Source of the DNA: Candidatus Anaerotruncus excrementipullorum
Lineage (GTDB): Bacteria > Bacillota > Clostridia > Oscillospirales > Ruminococcaceae
Direction of reading: 5' to 3'
Assembly (NCBI GenBank): GCA_019114825.1
Contig: DXES01000163.1
Location: 1-40,888 of the forward strand
DNA length: 40,888 bases
Part shown: in pieces, positions 29,309-38,011 of the stretch
How positions within the stretch are numbered: the stretch's first letter is position 1
How the letters are laid out: each line of letters opens with the position of its first letter
Translations under genes and position numbers: made by a program
The notes under the pieces: generated by a model
Told to the model about the DNA's origin: nothing
Database searches by the model: none
What the model saw: the letters and a program-made list of their open reading frames with translations, nothing else

Positions 29309-30463
29309 TCAGCGGTTCAGATAGGTCAGGTTGCTGTCGCTGGCGAAGTTCATAAAGCTGTAGAGGATCAGCAGGTCGTCAAACTGGGTGGAGGAGACCA
29401 GCTCGGTCATGCTCTGGGTCAAAAACCGCAGGTCCACCACGTAGATCTCGTCGTAGCTGTAGGTCAAAAACGGGATCAGGCTGTTGCCGTAGCTGTCCTT
29501 CACCACCAGGATGCGGGAGGTCTCCCCCGCCCTGTGGTTCAGGTTGTTGTCCGACCGGATCACCATCAGGTCGTTGTTGCCCCAGAGGAAGGCGGCGTAT
29601 TTATCCCGCACCGGCCACTTGGAGGCATCGTAGAGGCCCTCCCGGGGTTCCCCCGCCACGGTGACCGAGGTGGTGGGGATGTCAAAGTAGGTGATGGTAT
29701 CCGGCTGGGCGGAGAACAGCTTGCATTTGCTGTAGTAGGTGCCGTAGAAGTCCTCCACCTGCCGCTCTAGAGGGGCCAGATCCTCCCAGGAGACCGCCTG
29801 CAGCCCCCGGGACTCCACAAACGCCCGGTAGGTCTGGTAGGCCCCCCAGGTGGTCCAGTGGTGGTCGGTCTTGTAGTAGAGGTCCTCCCCCTCCGCCTGG
29901 CCCTCCAGCATGGGCAGCAGGTCCAGGGTATTCACCCGGCTGGAAAACTGGCTGTAGATCCCCTGGATGGCCGCCTGCTGGTCCAGGTTGGGCAGCCCGG
30001 CGGGCAGATCATCCACATAGACCATATAGGAGCTGGGAACCAAAGCCACTGTCAGCGGAATTCGGTCCTGCCAGGTCTCTGTGAACCGGGTGAGAAACTC
30101 CACATTCATATCCAGACGCTGTTGATCGGTGGAGGGGTAGTACTCAAACATCCGATGCTCGTCCCCATAGACGATGCCGTTGTTCTCAATCTTCCCCAGG
30201 GCCGACTCGCTCACGGATTTTAAGGTGATCCAGGCGTCCCGTCCCACAAACTGGTCATTCACATATTGCTCATAGCGGTAGCTGTATTTCTGGTTCTCCT
30301 CCCGGGCCAATAGGCTCTGGAGGGTCATCTGGGGGCGCTGGGCCAGTTTCCTGTTCTCCATTTCGCTCTCCACGCGGGAGGAAAAGAGAGGATCGACCAC
30401 ACTGAGCACCACCATAAATACGGTGAATAGGAGGAGCAACGGGTATTTTTTGAAAACTGCCAC
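29309..30463 (-). CDS. DHHW-family protein (AlgJ/AlgX-like acetylation partner)
   Basis: 384 aa; N-terminal TM; DLYYKTDHHWTTWGAYQTYRAF; KDSYGNSLIPFL. Confidence 0.92.
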   Translation of the reverse strand: MAVFKKYPLLLLFTVFMVVLSVVDPLFSSRVESEMENRKLAQRPQMTLQSLLAREENQKYSYRYEQYVNDQFVGRDAWITLKSVSESALGKIENNGIVYGDEHRMFEYYPSTDQQRLDMNVEFLTRFTETWQDRIPLTVALVPSSYMVYVDDLPAGLPNLDQQAAIQGIYSQFSSRVNTLDLLPMLEGQAEGEDLYYKTDHHWTTWGAYQTYRAFVESRGLQAVSWEDLAPLERQVEDFYGTYYSKCKLFSAQPDTITYFDIPTTSVTVAGEPREGLYDASKWPVRDKYAAFLWGNNDLMVIRSDNNLNHRAGETSRILVVKDSYGNSLIPFLTYSYDEIYVVDLRFLTQSMTELVSSTQFDDLLILYSFMNFASDSNLTYLNR

Positions 30464-30475
30464 TGCGATCCCTCC

Positions 30476-31855
30476 TCAAAATCTAAAGTACAAAAACGGG
30501 TTGTAGGTGGAGTCCACCAGATAGGCCACCGAAAGCACCAGTACCAGCATCAAAAATGGTGTGGCCAAAGCTTTGGTGAATTTGGGGAACCGCTCCAGCA
30601 GCCGGTTGAGCACCGGCACCGAAAATACCATTCCCAGAAGCAGCACCACCGCGTAATTGCGCAGATAGAACATCCAATCGCTTCCGCCAGTGCCATTGAA
30701 CAACTGGCAGAACAGTGACCCCATCTGCCCCAAATCGGTGATAGCGAACAGCACCCAGCCAATCAACACCGCAAACAGCGCATATACATGGGAGATGACC
30801 CGGTGCTTGTCCAAAAATCGCTTTAAAAACAGCCGCTCCAGGGCGATGAGCGCAAAGGAGTAGAGGCCCCAGAAGACAAAATTCCAGCTTGCCCCGTGCC
30901 ACAGCCCTGTCAGTGCCCACACCACCAGCATATTCCGGTATTTTAGCAGCGGTTTCACCCGGTTCCCCCCCAAGGGGATGTATACATACTCCCGGAACCA
31001 GCCGCCCAAGGTCATATGCCAACGGCGCCAAAACTCGGTAATGCTCCGGGAAATATAGGGATAATCGAAGTTTTTGGGGAAGGTGAATCCCAAGGCCTTG
31101 CCCATGCCGATGGCCATGAGGGAATAACCAGAGAAATCAAAATAAATCTGTAGGGCATAGGCCAACAGCGCCAGCCAGGCTAGGGCAGTGGAAACGCTGC
31201 CAAATCCCAAAGCCTCCACCTGGCTCCAAAGAGCGCCCACATTGTTGGCCAACAGCACTTTGCTGCCCAATCCCAGGATAAACAGAGCGATCCCCTCCTG
31301 GATCCCCGCTAGGGTCACCGTCCTGCGTTTGAGTTCCTGGCTGATGTCAGAATATTTTACAATCGGCCCAGCGATCAACTGGGGGAAGAGCACCACAAAG
31401 GTGCCGAAATCAATGATGCTGTGTTCCGCGGTCACCTTCCGGGCATAGACATCCACCGTATAAGTCATGATCTGGAAGGTATAAAAGCTGATACCCAGCG
31501 GCAGCGTCAATTGCAGATAGGGCAACGACAGCCCGAACAGTCCATTGAGATTGGAGAGGAAAAAATTTGTATACTTAAAAAACGCCAGCCAGCCGATGCT
31601 GAACACCAGGGCCGCCACTACAATCGCCCGGCGGGCGGGCTGATTTTGGTCAAACCGTTCAATGGCCAATCCGGCGAAAAAGTTTACCAGGATCACCGCC
31701 AGCATCACCGGAAAATAGCGGACCTCCCCCCAGGAGTAAAACACCAGGCTCGCGATGAGCAACACCAGGTTCTTCAGCCGTTTGGGGGCCAGATAGTAGG
31801 CCGCAAATGTGATGGGCAGAAATCGAAATAGAAATAGCAAACTGCTAAAGACCAA
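30476..31855 (-). CDS. MBOAT-family O-acyltransferase (AlgI-like)
   Basis: 459 aa, TTG start with upstream SD; YPYISRSITEFWRRWHMTLGGWFREYVYIPLGGNR; LTGLWHGASWNFVFWGLY. Confidence 0.96.
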   Translation of the reverse strand: MVFSSLLFLFRFLPITFAAYYLAPKRLKNLVLLIASLVFYSWGEVRYFPVMLAVILVNFFAGLAIERFDQNQPARRAIVVAALVFSIGWLAFFKYTNFFLSNLNGLFGLSLPYLQLTLPLGISFYTFQIMTYTVDVYARKVTAEHSIIDFGTFVVLFPQLIAGPIVKYSDISQELKRRTVTLAGIQEGIALFILGLGSKVLLANNVGALWSQVEALGFGSVSTALAWLALLAYALQIYFDFSGYSLMAIGMGKALGFTFPKNFDYPYISRSITEFWRRWHMTLGGWFREYVYIPLGGNRVKPLLKYRNMLVVWALTGLWHGASWNFVFWGLYSFALIALERLFLKRFLDKHRVISHVYALFAVLIGWVLFAITDLGQMGSLFCQLFNGTGGSDWMFYLRNYAVVLLLGMVFSVPVLNRLLERFPKFTKALATPFLMLVLVLSVAYLVDSTYNPFLYFRF

Positions 31856-32000
31856 CGGGGCCTCACCTCTCTCCTAATTTCCAGATGGGCGGAGCCCCCT
31901 CCTTTTCAAAATGGAGGATATGGAACTCCGCCACCAGTACACTTTACCAAATCATCCCACATTATGCAAGGGGGCATGATCCTTTTTGGGAGAAATACTC

Positions 32001-32510
32001 TCAAAAGGCATCGTCAATGATTTGGATAGCCCGTTCCATATCGCTGTCATAGGTATCCGAGCTCTCCCCCAGGATCAGCAGGAACACATAGTCCCCCCGG
32101 CGGACCACCTGGCCCTTCTGGGCCTTCTCGCTCTGGTCGGGCAGGTACTGGGCAAAGGCGTTCTGCACATCCGCCAGCCGCTGCTCCAGCGCCTCCTGGG
32201 CCGCGTCCGCCTGGCCGGATTTGGCCTGCACCGCCAGGACGTTGTCCGCGCTGGTCATGGTCATGGCCATCTTGCCCGCGTAAGCCTCCACCTCGTTGGC
32301 GTCCAGATAGAACATGTCCTTGAGGATGGTGTCGTCCACATCCGCCGGCATCTGGATGCCGATCTCGTCGGCGATCTGGTCCACCACCGTCTGGACGCTC
32401 TGCCCCTCCTTCATGGTCTCGCCGCCGGCGGCCTCCCCCTGCTGGGCGCAGCCCGCCAAAAGCCCCAGGCAGCAGGCCGCCGCCAAAATTTTCTTCATCA
32501 AACCAGTCAT
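32001..32510 (-). CDS. DUF4358-like lipoprotein
   Basis: MTGLMKKILAAACCLGLLAGCAQQ lipobox; VVDQIADEIGIQMPADVDDTILKDMFYLDANEVEAY... Confidence 0.75.
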   Translation of the reverse strand: MTGLMKKILAAACCLGLLAGCAQQGEAAGGETMKEGQSVQTVVDQIADEIGIQMPADVDDTILKDMFYLDANEVEAYAGKMAMTMTSADNVLAVQAKSGQADAAQEALEQRLADVQNAFAQYLPDQSEKAQKGQVVRRGDYVFLLILGESSDTYDSDMERAIQIIDDAF

Positions 32511-32614
32511 GATCACAGTCTCCTTTATCCAATATGCTGCCGGCCCGGCCTTGCCCGGGCCTCCTATAAAGTATGCGCAGAGCGGCGTTTTACTTCATCC
32601 AAACTAAAAAAAAT

Positions 32615-32651
32615 CCACGTTTTGGGGCGGTATGCCACCCCAAAAACGTGG
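32615..32651 (-). terminator. Terminator after the ABC transporter operon
   Basis: CCACGTTTTGGGGCGG-TATG-CCACCCCAAAAACGTGG with an eight-T tail on the minus strand. Confidence 0.9.
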
Positions 32652-32667
32652 AGTGCAAAGGAGAGCC

Positions 32668-33423
32668 TTAGTTTTTGCCTGCGGCAGCCCCCAAAAAGGC
32701 CGCCACCCGGGGGTCCCGGGGGTGCAGGAACAGCTGCTGGGGGGCGGCCGCCTCGGCGATGCCGCCGTCGCAGACGAACAGCACCTTGTTGGCCGCCTCC
32801 CGGGCGAAGGACATCTCGTGGGTGACCACCACCATGGTCACATGGTCGGCGGCCAGCTGGCGCATCACTCCCAGCACCTCAGCGGTGAGCTGTGGGTCCA
32901 GGGCGGAGGTGGGCTCATCGAACAGCAGGATGTCCGGGCTGAGCATCAGCGCCCGGGCGATGGCCACCCGCTGCTTCTGCCCGCCCGAAAGGGTGGAGGG
33001 CATCGCCTCCAGCTTGTCCCCCAAGCCCACCTTCTCCAAAAGCTCCCGGGCCCGCTGGTCCGCCTGCTGCTGGGGGACCTTCTTCACCATGACCAGGGGC
33101 ATGGTCAGGTTCCGGCGCACGCTCAGGTGGGGGAAGAGGTTAAACGACTGGAACACCATCCCCATTTTGGCGGTGATCTGCCGGGCCTTCTGGGCGGGGG
33201 CGTAGGTCCCATCCCGGACCAGCGCCTCCCCCTCCACCAGGATGGTGCCCCCATCCGCCTTTTCCAGGTCGATCAGGCACCGCAGGATGGTGCTCTTGCC
33301 CGCGCCGGAGGGGCCGATGATGGCGATCACATCCCCCCGGTCCACGGTGAAGCTCACATCCTTGAGCACCTCCAGCCTGCCAAACCGTTTGCGCAGGCCT
33401 TCCACGCGCATCAATTCTTCCAT
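32668..33423 (-). CDS. Polar amino acid ABC transporter, ATP-binding protein
   Basis: IIGPSGAGKSTILRCLIDLEKADGG, LSGGQKQRVAIARAL, LLFDEPTSALDP. Confidence 0.96.
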   Translation of the reverse strand: MEELMRVEGLRKRFGRLEVLKDVSFTVDRGDVIAIIGPSGAGKSTILRCLIDLEKADGGTILVEGEALVRDGTYAPAQKARQITAKMGMVFQSFNLFPHLSVRRNLTMPLVMVKKVPQQQADQRARELLEKVGLGDKLEAMPSTLSGGQKQRVAIARALMLSPDILLFDEPTSALDPQLTAEVLGVMRQLAADHVTMVVVTHEMSFAREAANKVLFVCDGGIAEAAAPQQLFLHPRDPRVAAFLGAAAGKN

Positions 33424-33435
33424 CCTTTGCCCTCC

Positions 33436-34092
33436 TTAGTAGGCCAGCCGCTTTTCCAGCCAGTTGAAGAAGATCTGCAGCACCGTATTCAGCGCCAGGT
33501 AGATCACAAAGGCGATGGCGTAGGGCATGATGCTGCCCGTGCGGCTCACTGCCACCTTGGCGTAGTGCAGGATCTCCGGAATGGCGATGGAAAATACCAG
33601 CGAGGTGTCCTTGATCAGGGTGATCGACTCGTTGGTGATGGAGGGCAGCGCCACCCGCACCATCTGGGGCAGGATCACCCGGGTGGTGGTCTGCCAGCGG
33701 TTGAGGCCCAGCACCTTGCAGGCCTCATACTGGCCAGCATCGATGGAGAGCAGGCCCCCCCGGAAGATTTCCGCAAAATAGGCGGCATAGTTGAGGGTGA
33801 AGCCCACCAGCGCGCAGGTGATGGCGTCGAAAAACAGTGTCCGGAACGGCTCCCCCAAGAGCGGCAGCCCAAAATAGATGAAAAACAGCTGCAGCATCAG
33901 CGGGGTGCCCCGCATCACATAGATGTAGGCGTTCACCACCCAGCAGAGGGGCTTAAACCGGGAACGGGTACACAGGGTGAGCAAAAAGCCCAGCGGCATG
34001 GAGGCCGCCAGCACCACAAAGAACAGCAGCACCACCACGCCCAGCCCCTGCATCAGGGAGGAGGCGGTGGTCAAAATTTCGCTCCAGCTCAT
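33436..34092 (-). CDS. Polar amino acid ABC transporter, permease
   Basis: 218 aa; RGTPLMLQLFFIYFGLP, GAYAAYFAEIFRGG-like segment and EACKVLGLNRWQTTTRVILPQ (EAA loop). Confidence 0.95.
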   Translation of the reverse strand: MSWSEILTTASSLMQGLGVVVLLFFVVLAASMPLGFLLTLCTRSRFKPLCWVVNAYIYVMRGTPLMLQLFFIYFGLPLLGEPFRTLFFDAITCALVGFTLNYAAYFAEIFRGGLLSIDAGQYEACKVLGLNRWQTTTRVILPQMVRVALPSITNESITLIKDTSLVFSIAIPEILHYAKVAVSRTGSIMPYAIAFVIYLALNTVLQIFFNWLEKRLAY

Positions 34093-34162
34093 ATCGTCAG
34101 CCTCCAGGTTGGGGTTTGCGGGCTGTTTTCTGGGGCGGGGAGCGGTTCCCGGCCCACAAAAC

Positions 34163-34199
34163 AGCCCGCATGTCCGCCCAAATGGGCGGACATGCGGCT
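34163..34199 (-). promoter_or_regulatory. Intercistronic hairpin between substrate-binding protein and permease genes
   Basis: AGCCCGCATGTCCGCCCA-AA-TGGGCGGACATGCGGCT, 17 bp with one bulged base, no strong T run. Confidence 0.7.
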
Positions 34200-34219
34200 A
34201 TGCGTGCAAAAAATCTGCC

Positions 34220-35128
34220 TCAGTAGGTGATGATCATGTCCTCCCGGCCGAACCACTTCTGGGAGATCTCGGCCACGGTGCCGTCGGCGGCCAGCTCGGA
34301 CAGGGCGTTCTCCACCGCCTCCATGAGGGCGGTATCCCCCTTCTTAAAGCCGATGCCGTACTCCTCGGCGGCCATCTTGTCCTCCAGGACCTTCATGTCC
34401 TTCTGGTTGGCGGTGATGTAGTAGTCGGCCACGATCGAGTCCATGACGATGGCGTCGCACCGGCCCAGCTCCAGGTCGCCCATGGCGGTGACATAGTCGG
34501 CGTACTCCTTGGGGGTGCCGTCCTGGATGGAGGCGCAGATCTCATCCGCCATCAGGGCTTCCAGGCCGGAGGAGTCCTTCTGGGCGGCCACGATCTTGCC
34601 CGCCAGGTCGGCTTTGGAGGCGATATCCGAGCCGTTCATCACCACGATGACCTGCTCGTTCTTCATGTAGGGGCGGCTCATCTCATAGGTCTCCACCCGC
34701 TCGTCGGTGATGGTGAGCCCGTTCCAGATGCAGGTGATCTTGCCGGTGGACAGCTCCATGTCCTTGGCATCCCAGTCGATGGGCTTGGCCTCAAAGGTCA
34801 TGCCCAGCTTTTCGCAGACCGCCTTGGCCAGGTCGATGTCCACGCCGATGATCTCGTTGTTCTCATCGGTGAAGCCCATGGGCGGGAAGGAGGCGTCCAG
34901 CCCCAGGATAAACGTCTCGGGCAGGGCGGCGTCCCCGGCGGGGGCGGCCTCGGAAGCCGCCTGGGAGGAGGCATCCCCAGCGGGAGCGGCCTCGGAGGCA
35001 GCCTCGGAGGAGGCAGCGGGGGCGGAGGAGGCGGGGGCCTCGGAGGTGGCGGCGGTGGAACCGCCGCAGCCGGCAAACAGCGTGGCGCCCATCACCAGGG
35101 CGGCCAGCAGCGCAATCGTCTTTTTCAT
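34220..35128 (-). CDS. Amino acid ABC transporter substrate-binding lipoprotein
   Basis: MKKTIALLAALVMGATLFAGCGG, FILGLDASFPPMGFTDENNEIIGVDIDLAKAVCEKLG. Confidence 0.96.
   Translation of the reverse strand: MKKTIALLAALVMGATLFAGCGGSTAATSEAPASSAPAASSEAASEAAPAGDASSQAASEAAPAGDAALPETFILGLDASFPPMGFTDENNEIIGVDIDLAKAVCEKLGMTFEAKPIDWDAKDMELSTGKITCIWNGLTITDERVETYEMSRPYMKNEQVIVVMNGSDIASKADLAGKIVAAQKDSSGLEALMADEICASIQDGTPKEYADYVTAMGDLELGRCDAIVMDSIVADYYITANQKDMKVLEDKMAAEEYGIGFKKGDTALMEAVENALSELAADGTVAEISQKWFGREDMIITY
34925..35008. repeat. 42-nt in-frame tandem duplication in the lipoprotein linker
   Basis: Two adjacent copies (34925-34966 and 34967-35008) encoding AASEAAPAGDA-type segments. Confidence 0.75.
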
Positions 35129-35236
35129 GGTCTTTCTCCTAATCCTAATATTACAATCTTTGCGGTGGAAAACCGCCCTTCTATTTTACAATTTATTAAG
35201 GTAAAATACTACTCCTTTAATAGACCGTTTTATGAA

Positions 35237-35271
35237 AATACCGGGGGAATCCTTGGGATTCCTCCGGTATT
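35237..35271 (-). terminator. Terminator after birA
   Basis: AATACCGGGGGAATCC...GGATTCCTCCGGTATT. Confidence 0.7.
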
Positions 35272-35299
35272 TAAAGGTTTTCACAGTTTTTCCCACAAA

Positions 35300-36079
35300 T
35301 CAGCCCCACTCCCCCGCCAGCCGGACCTCCCCGGCGCAGAGGGTGTGCAGCCGCCCGTCCGGGGTTTCCACCACCAGCCGGGCCCGGCTGTCGATCTGCC
35401 GGGCCACCGCCTCGTAGCCCCCGCCGGCCCCCGGCTGCACGGTTACCCGCCGGCCCAGCACGCAGGACCGGGCCCGGTACTCCTCCAAAAACACCTCCGG
35501 CCGCTGGGCACACACCCATTCCAGCCGGTCCAGCAGGGCGGCGGCCAGCCGGTTGGGGTCGCAGGGGGCCCCCTCCTGGGCCAGGGAGGTGGCCCGCCCG
35601 GCCAGCTCCGGCGGGAACCCGGCGTCCAAAAGGTTCACCCCGATGCCCACCACCGCGTAATCCGGGGCGGCATCCGGCCCCAGGGCGGCCTCGGTGAGGA
35701 TGCCGCAGAGCTTTTTGCCCCGGCGGTAGAGGTCGTTCACCCATTTGATCTGTACCGAAAGGCCGCAGGCGTCCTCCACCGCCGCCGCGGCGGCCACCGC
35801 CGCGGCGGCGGTGAGCAGCTCCAGCTGGGGGGCGGTGGGCCGGACCACCACCGTCAGATAGAGGCCCGCCCCTGGAGGGGAGAAGAACGCCCGCCCCTGG
35901 CGGCCCCGCCCGGCGGTCTGCCCACGGGCCAGCACCGCCGTCCCCTGGGGGGCGCCGCACCGGGCCAGCAGCTTGGCGGTGTCGTTGGTGGAGGGCAGGC
36001 GGTCGTAGACCGCAAGCTGGCGCCCAAAGCCCCCCTGCAGGTTCCGGCGGATGGCCGCCGGCTCCAGGCGGGGGGTCAC
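35300..36079 (-). CDS. birA: Biotin-[acetyl-CoA-carboxylase] ligase
   Basis: VYDRLPSTNDTAKLLARCG, GRGRQGRAFFSPPGAGLYLTVVVRP, IKWVNDLYRRGKKLCGILTE; GTG start overlapping the upstream stop (GTGA). Confidence 0.93.
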   Translation of the reverse strand: MTPRLEPAAIRRNLQGGFGRQLAVYDRLPSTNDTAKLLARCGAPQGTAVLARGQTAGRGRQGRAFFSPPGAGLYLTVVVRPTAPQLELLTAAAAVAAAAAVEDACGLSVQIKWVNDLYRRGKKLCGILTEAALGPDAAPDYAVVGIGVNLLDAGFPPELAGRATSLAQEGAPCDPNRLAAALLDRLEWVCAQRPEVFLEEYRARSCVLGRRVTVQPGAGGGYEAVARQIDSRARLVVETPDGRLHTLCAGEVRLAGEWG

Positions 36080-36873
36080 GCCGTCCCCTCCCGGCCCAGG
36101 ATGAACCGCTCCACAATCTCCGCCACCGCGTCCTCCAGGTTGGTGCGGGCGGTGACATAGTCCGCCTGGGCCTGCAGGTCGGCGGGGGCGTTGCGCACCG
36201 CCACGCCGGTGCCCGCCCCCAAAATCAGCTCCAGGTCGTTGTAGTAGTTGCCCGCACCGATCACCCGCTCCCGGGGGATCCCCTCCAGCTGGGCCACCCG
36301 CCAGGCGCCGTACCACTTGTTCACCTGGCCGGGCATCACATCCATCGTCAGCGGGTCGGAGACCATGCAGTGCAGGTCCAGCCCCTCCCGGCGGACAAAC
36401 TCCTGCACCAGGTCGCTGTGGCCGGTGGTGACAAAGCCGTCCACCGTCTCAAAGGGCAGGTCGTCGGCGGAGCGGTAGAGCACCGGCCGGTTCTGGTAGC
36501 GGCGTTCCAGCTGGGGCAGCTCGGGGCGCACCAGGTTGATCCCCCAGTAGCCGTCCCGGATCATGTGGAGCATCACATCGTGGCTGTTGCAGAACGCCAA
36601 CAGCCGCTCCAGGTCCCGGCGGCGCACCAGGGTGGTATACACCTGCTCCCGCTGGGGCATTTTCAGCAGGGTACCCCCGTTATTTAAAAGGATGTAGTCC
36701 GCCAGGCCGGTGATGTGCTCGATCCGGCGCAGGTTTTTGCGCCCCGAGACAAAACAGACCACCGCCCCCGCCCCCCGGGCGGCCTCCAGCGCCCGGCGGT
36801 TGCCGGGGGAGAGCACCCCATGCTCCCCGAAGGTGGTGCCGTCCAGGTCCAGGGCCAACAGTTTCTTTTCCAT
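36076..36873 (-). CDS. HAD-superfamily (Cof-type) hydrolase
   Basis: MEKKLLALDLDGTTFGEHGVLSPGNRRALEAARGAGAVVCFVSGR; VIGAGNYYNDLELI. Confidence 0.92.
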   Translation of the reverse strand: MEKKLLALDLDGTTFGEHGVLSPGNRRALEAARGAGAVVCFVSGRKNLRRIEHITGLADYILLNNGGTLLKMPQREQVYTTLVRRRDLERLLAFCNSHDVMLHMIRDGYWGINLVRPELPQLERRYQNRPVLYRSADDLPFETVDGFVTTGHSDLVQEFVRREGLDLHCMVSDPLTMDVMPGQVNKWYGAWRVAQLEGIPRERVIGAGNYYNDLELILGAGTGVAVRNAPADLQAQADYVTARTNLEDAVAEIVERFILGREGTA

Positions 36874-36962
36874 CCAACCCCCTCCTTCCCGGCTATTGTA
36901 GCACATGGGGGAGAGCCCGGTCAATTTCCGCCGGACTTTTTTGCGGAAAAAGGTGGTATACT

Positions 36963-36989
36963 TGAAGCTGAGGGGCGGGCTCGGTCGTT
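36963..36989 (+). promoter_or_regulatory. Candidate ECF-type promoter upstream of the ECF operon
   Basis: TGAAGC, 17 nt, CGTT, resembling ECF -35 TGAAAC and -10 CGT elements. Confidence 0.3.
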
Positions 36990-37020
36990 ATAGGGGTGTA
37001 AGGCTTTGAAGGTGGTGAGT

Positions 37021-37035
37021 ATGCGCCGGAGATGA
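37021..37035 (+). CDS. Possible 4-codon leader ORF (MRRR-stop) coupled to the sigma factor start
   Basis: SD AAGGTGGTGA (37009-37018) then ATG CGC CGG AGA TGA; the TGA overlaps the sigma ATG in an ATGA. Confidence 0.4.
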   Translation: MRRR

Positions 37036-37541
37036 CAAATGAACAGTTCCAATGTCTAATTGAGCGGTATGAGCGGCTGGTATTCACCGTCTGCTACCAG
37101 CTGGTGCGGGATTACCACGAGGCGCAGAATCTCGCCCAGGACACCTTTGTTTCGGCCTACGCCCACCGGGAGCAGGTGGCCGAACAGAACCTCAAGGGGT
37201 GGCTCACACGGATCGCGGCCAACAAGGCCAAGGACTACCTCAAGAGCGCCTACAACCGGAAGGTCTGCCTCTCCCAGGATATGAGCGAGCTGGACCTGGT
37301 GCGGGCGGAGAGCTCCCCCGAACGCCTCTACATCCACGGAGAGGATGCCCAGCGCATCCGCCAGGAGATCCTCAATCTAAAAGAGCCTTACCACAAGGTC
37401 GCCGTCCTGTTTTTCCTGGAGGAAAAATCCATCGATGAGATTGCAGACGCCCTGCGCCGCCCCAAAAAGACGGTCCAGACACAGCTCTACCGGGCGCGGG
37501 GCAAGCTGCAGGAGCGATTGAGAGAGGAAGTGAAGAGATGA
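37032..37541 (+). CDS. ECF-type RNA polymerase sigma factor
   Basis: 169 aa; ERYERLVFTVCYQLVRDYHEAQNLAQDTFVSAYAH; KSIDEIADALRRPKKTVQTQLYRARGKLQERL. Confidence 0.94.
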   Translation: MTNEQFQCLIERYERLVFTVCYQLVRDYHEAQNLAQDTFVSAYAHREQVAEQNLKGWLTRIAANKAKDYLKSAYNRKVCLSQDMSELDLVRAESSPERLYIHGEDAQRIRQEILNLKEPYHKVAVLFFLEEKSIDEIADALRRPKKTVQTQLYRARGKLQERLREEVKR

Positions 37542-38011
37542 ACGAGCTATTTGACCGGGAGGGGTGCCTCACCGATTTTGCCCTGCGCACGCTGATGGAG
37601 GACGGCCAGCTGGAGGAGCTGGAGCGGCTGGAGATTGCCGAGCATCTCTCCTTCTGCGACCGGTGTGTGGCCCGCTACGGCCAGCTGCTGGAGCAGGGGC
37701 CGCTGGAGGCCCCGCCGGAGCCGCTGGCCCCCACCGTCTGGCAGCGGATAAAGCGCCAGGCCCGGCGGCTTTTGCTGAACCGGTACGCCACCGCGGCGGC
37801 GGCCGCCTGTTTTGCCATCCTGTTTTGGAACCTGGGGGTGTTCACCTTCGACCTTCAGAAGGCCCGCCCCGTTGACCAGCTGCTCACCCAGAGCTCCATC
37901 CGCTTCCAGCAGCACAGCGCCGCCATCACCCAGGAGCTCACCGACACGTTAAACCAAATCTTCCAACGCTTTTCCATTGAGAGGGGTTTTGCCGCATATG
38001 AGAAAGAGTAA
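37538..38011 (+). CDS. Zinc-finger-type anti-sigma factor (membrane)
   Basis: 157 aa; HLSFCDRC (HxxxCxxC), single TM AAAAACFAILFWNLGVFTF; overlaps the sigma gene by 4 nt. Confidence 0.85.
   Translation: MNELFDREGCLTDFALRTLMEDGQLEELERLEIAEHLSFCDRCVARYGQLLEQGPLEAPPEPLAPTVWQRIKRQARRLLLNRYATAAAAACFAILFWNLGVFTFDLQKARPVDQLLTQSSIRFQQHSAAITQELTDTLNQIFQRFSIERGFAAYEKE

Noticed and set aside
32632-34230. 532-aa plus-strand ORF opposite the ABC transporter genes
   Set aside because: Shadow ORF; the minus strand carries unambiguous ATPase and permease motifs.
34925-35060. CRISPR-like short repeats
   Set aside because: In-frame low-complexity codon repeats (Ala/Ser/Glu) without unique spacers; no cas genes in the window.
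33977-36160. 727-aa plus-strand ORF
   Set aside because: Runs antisense through the substrate-binding protein and birA genes with low-complexity composition; no SD or family signature.
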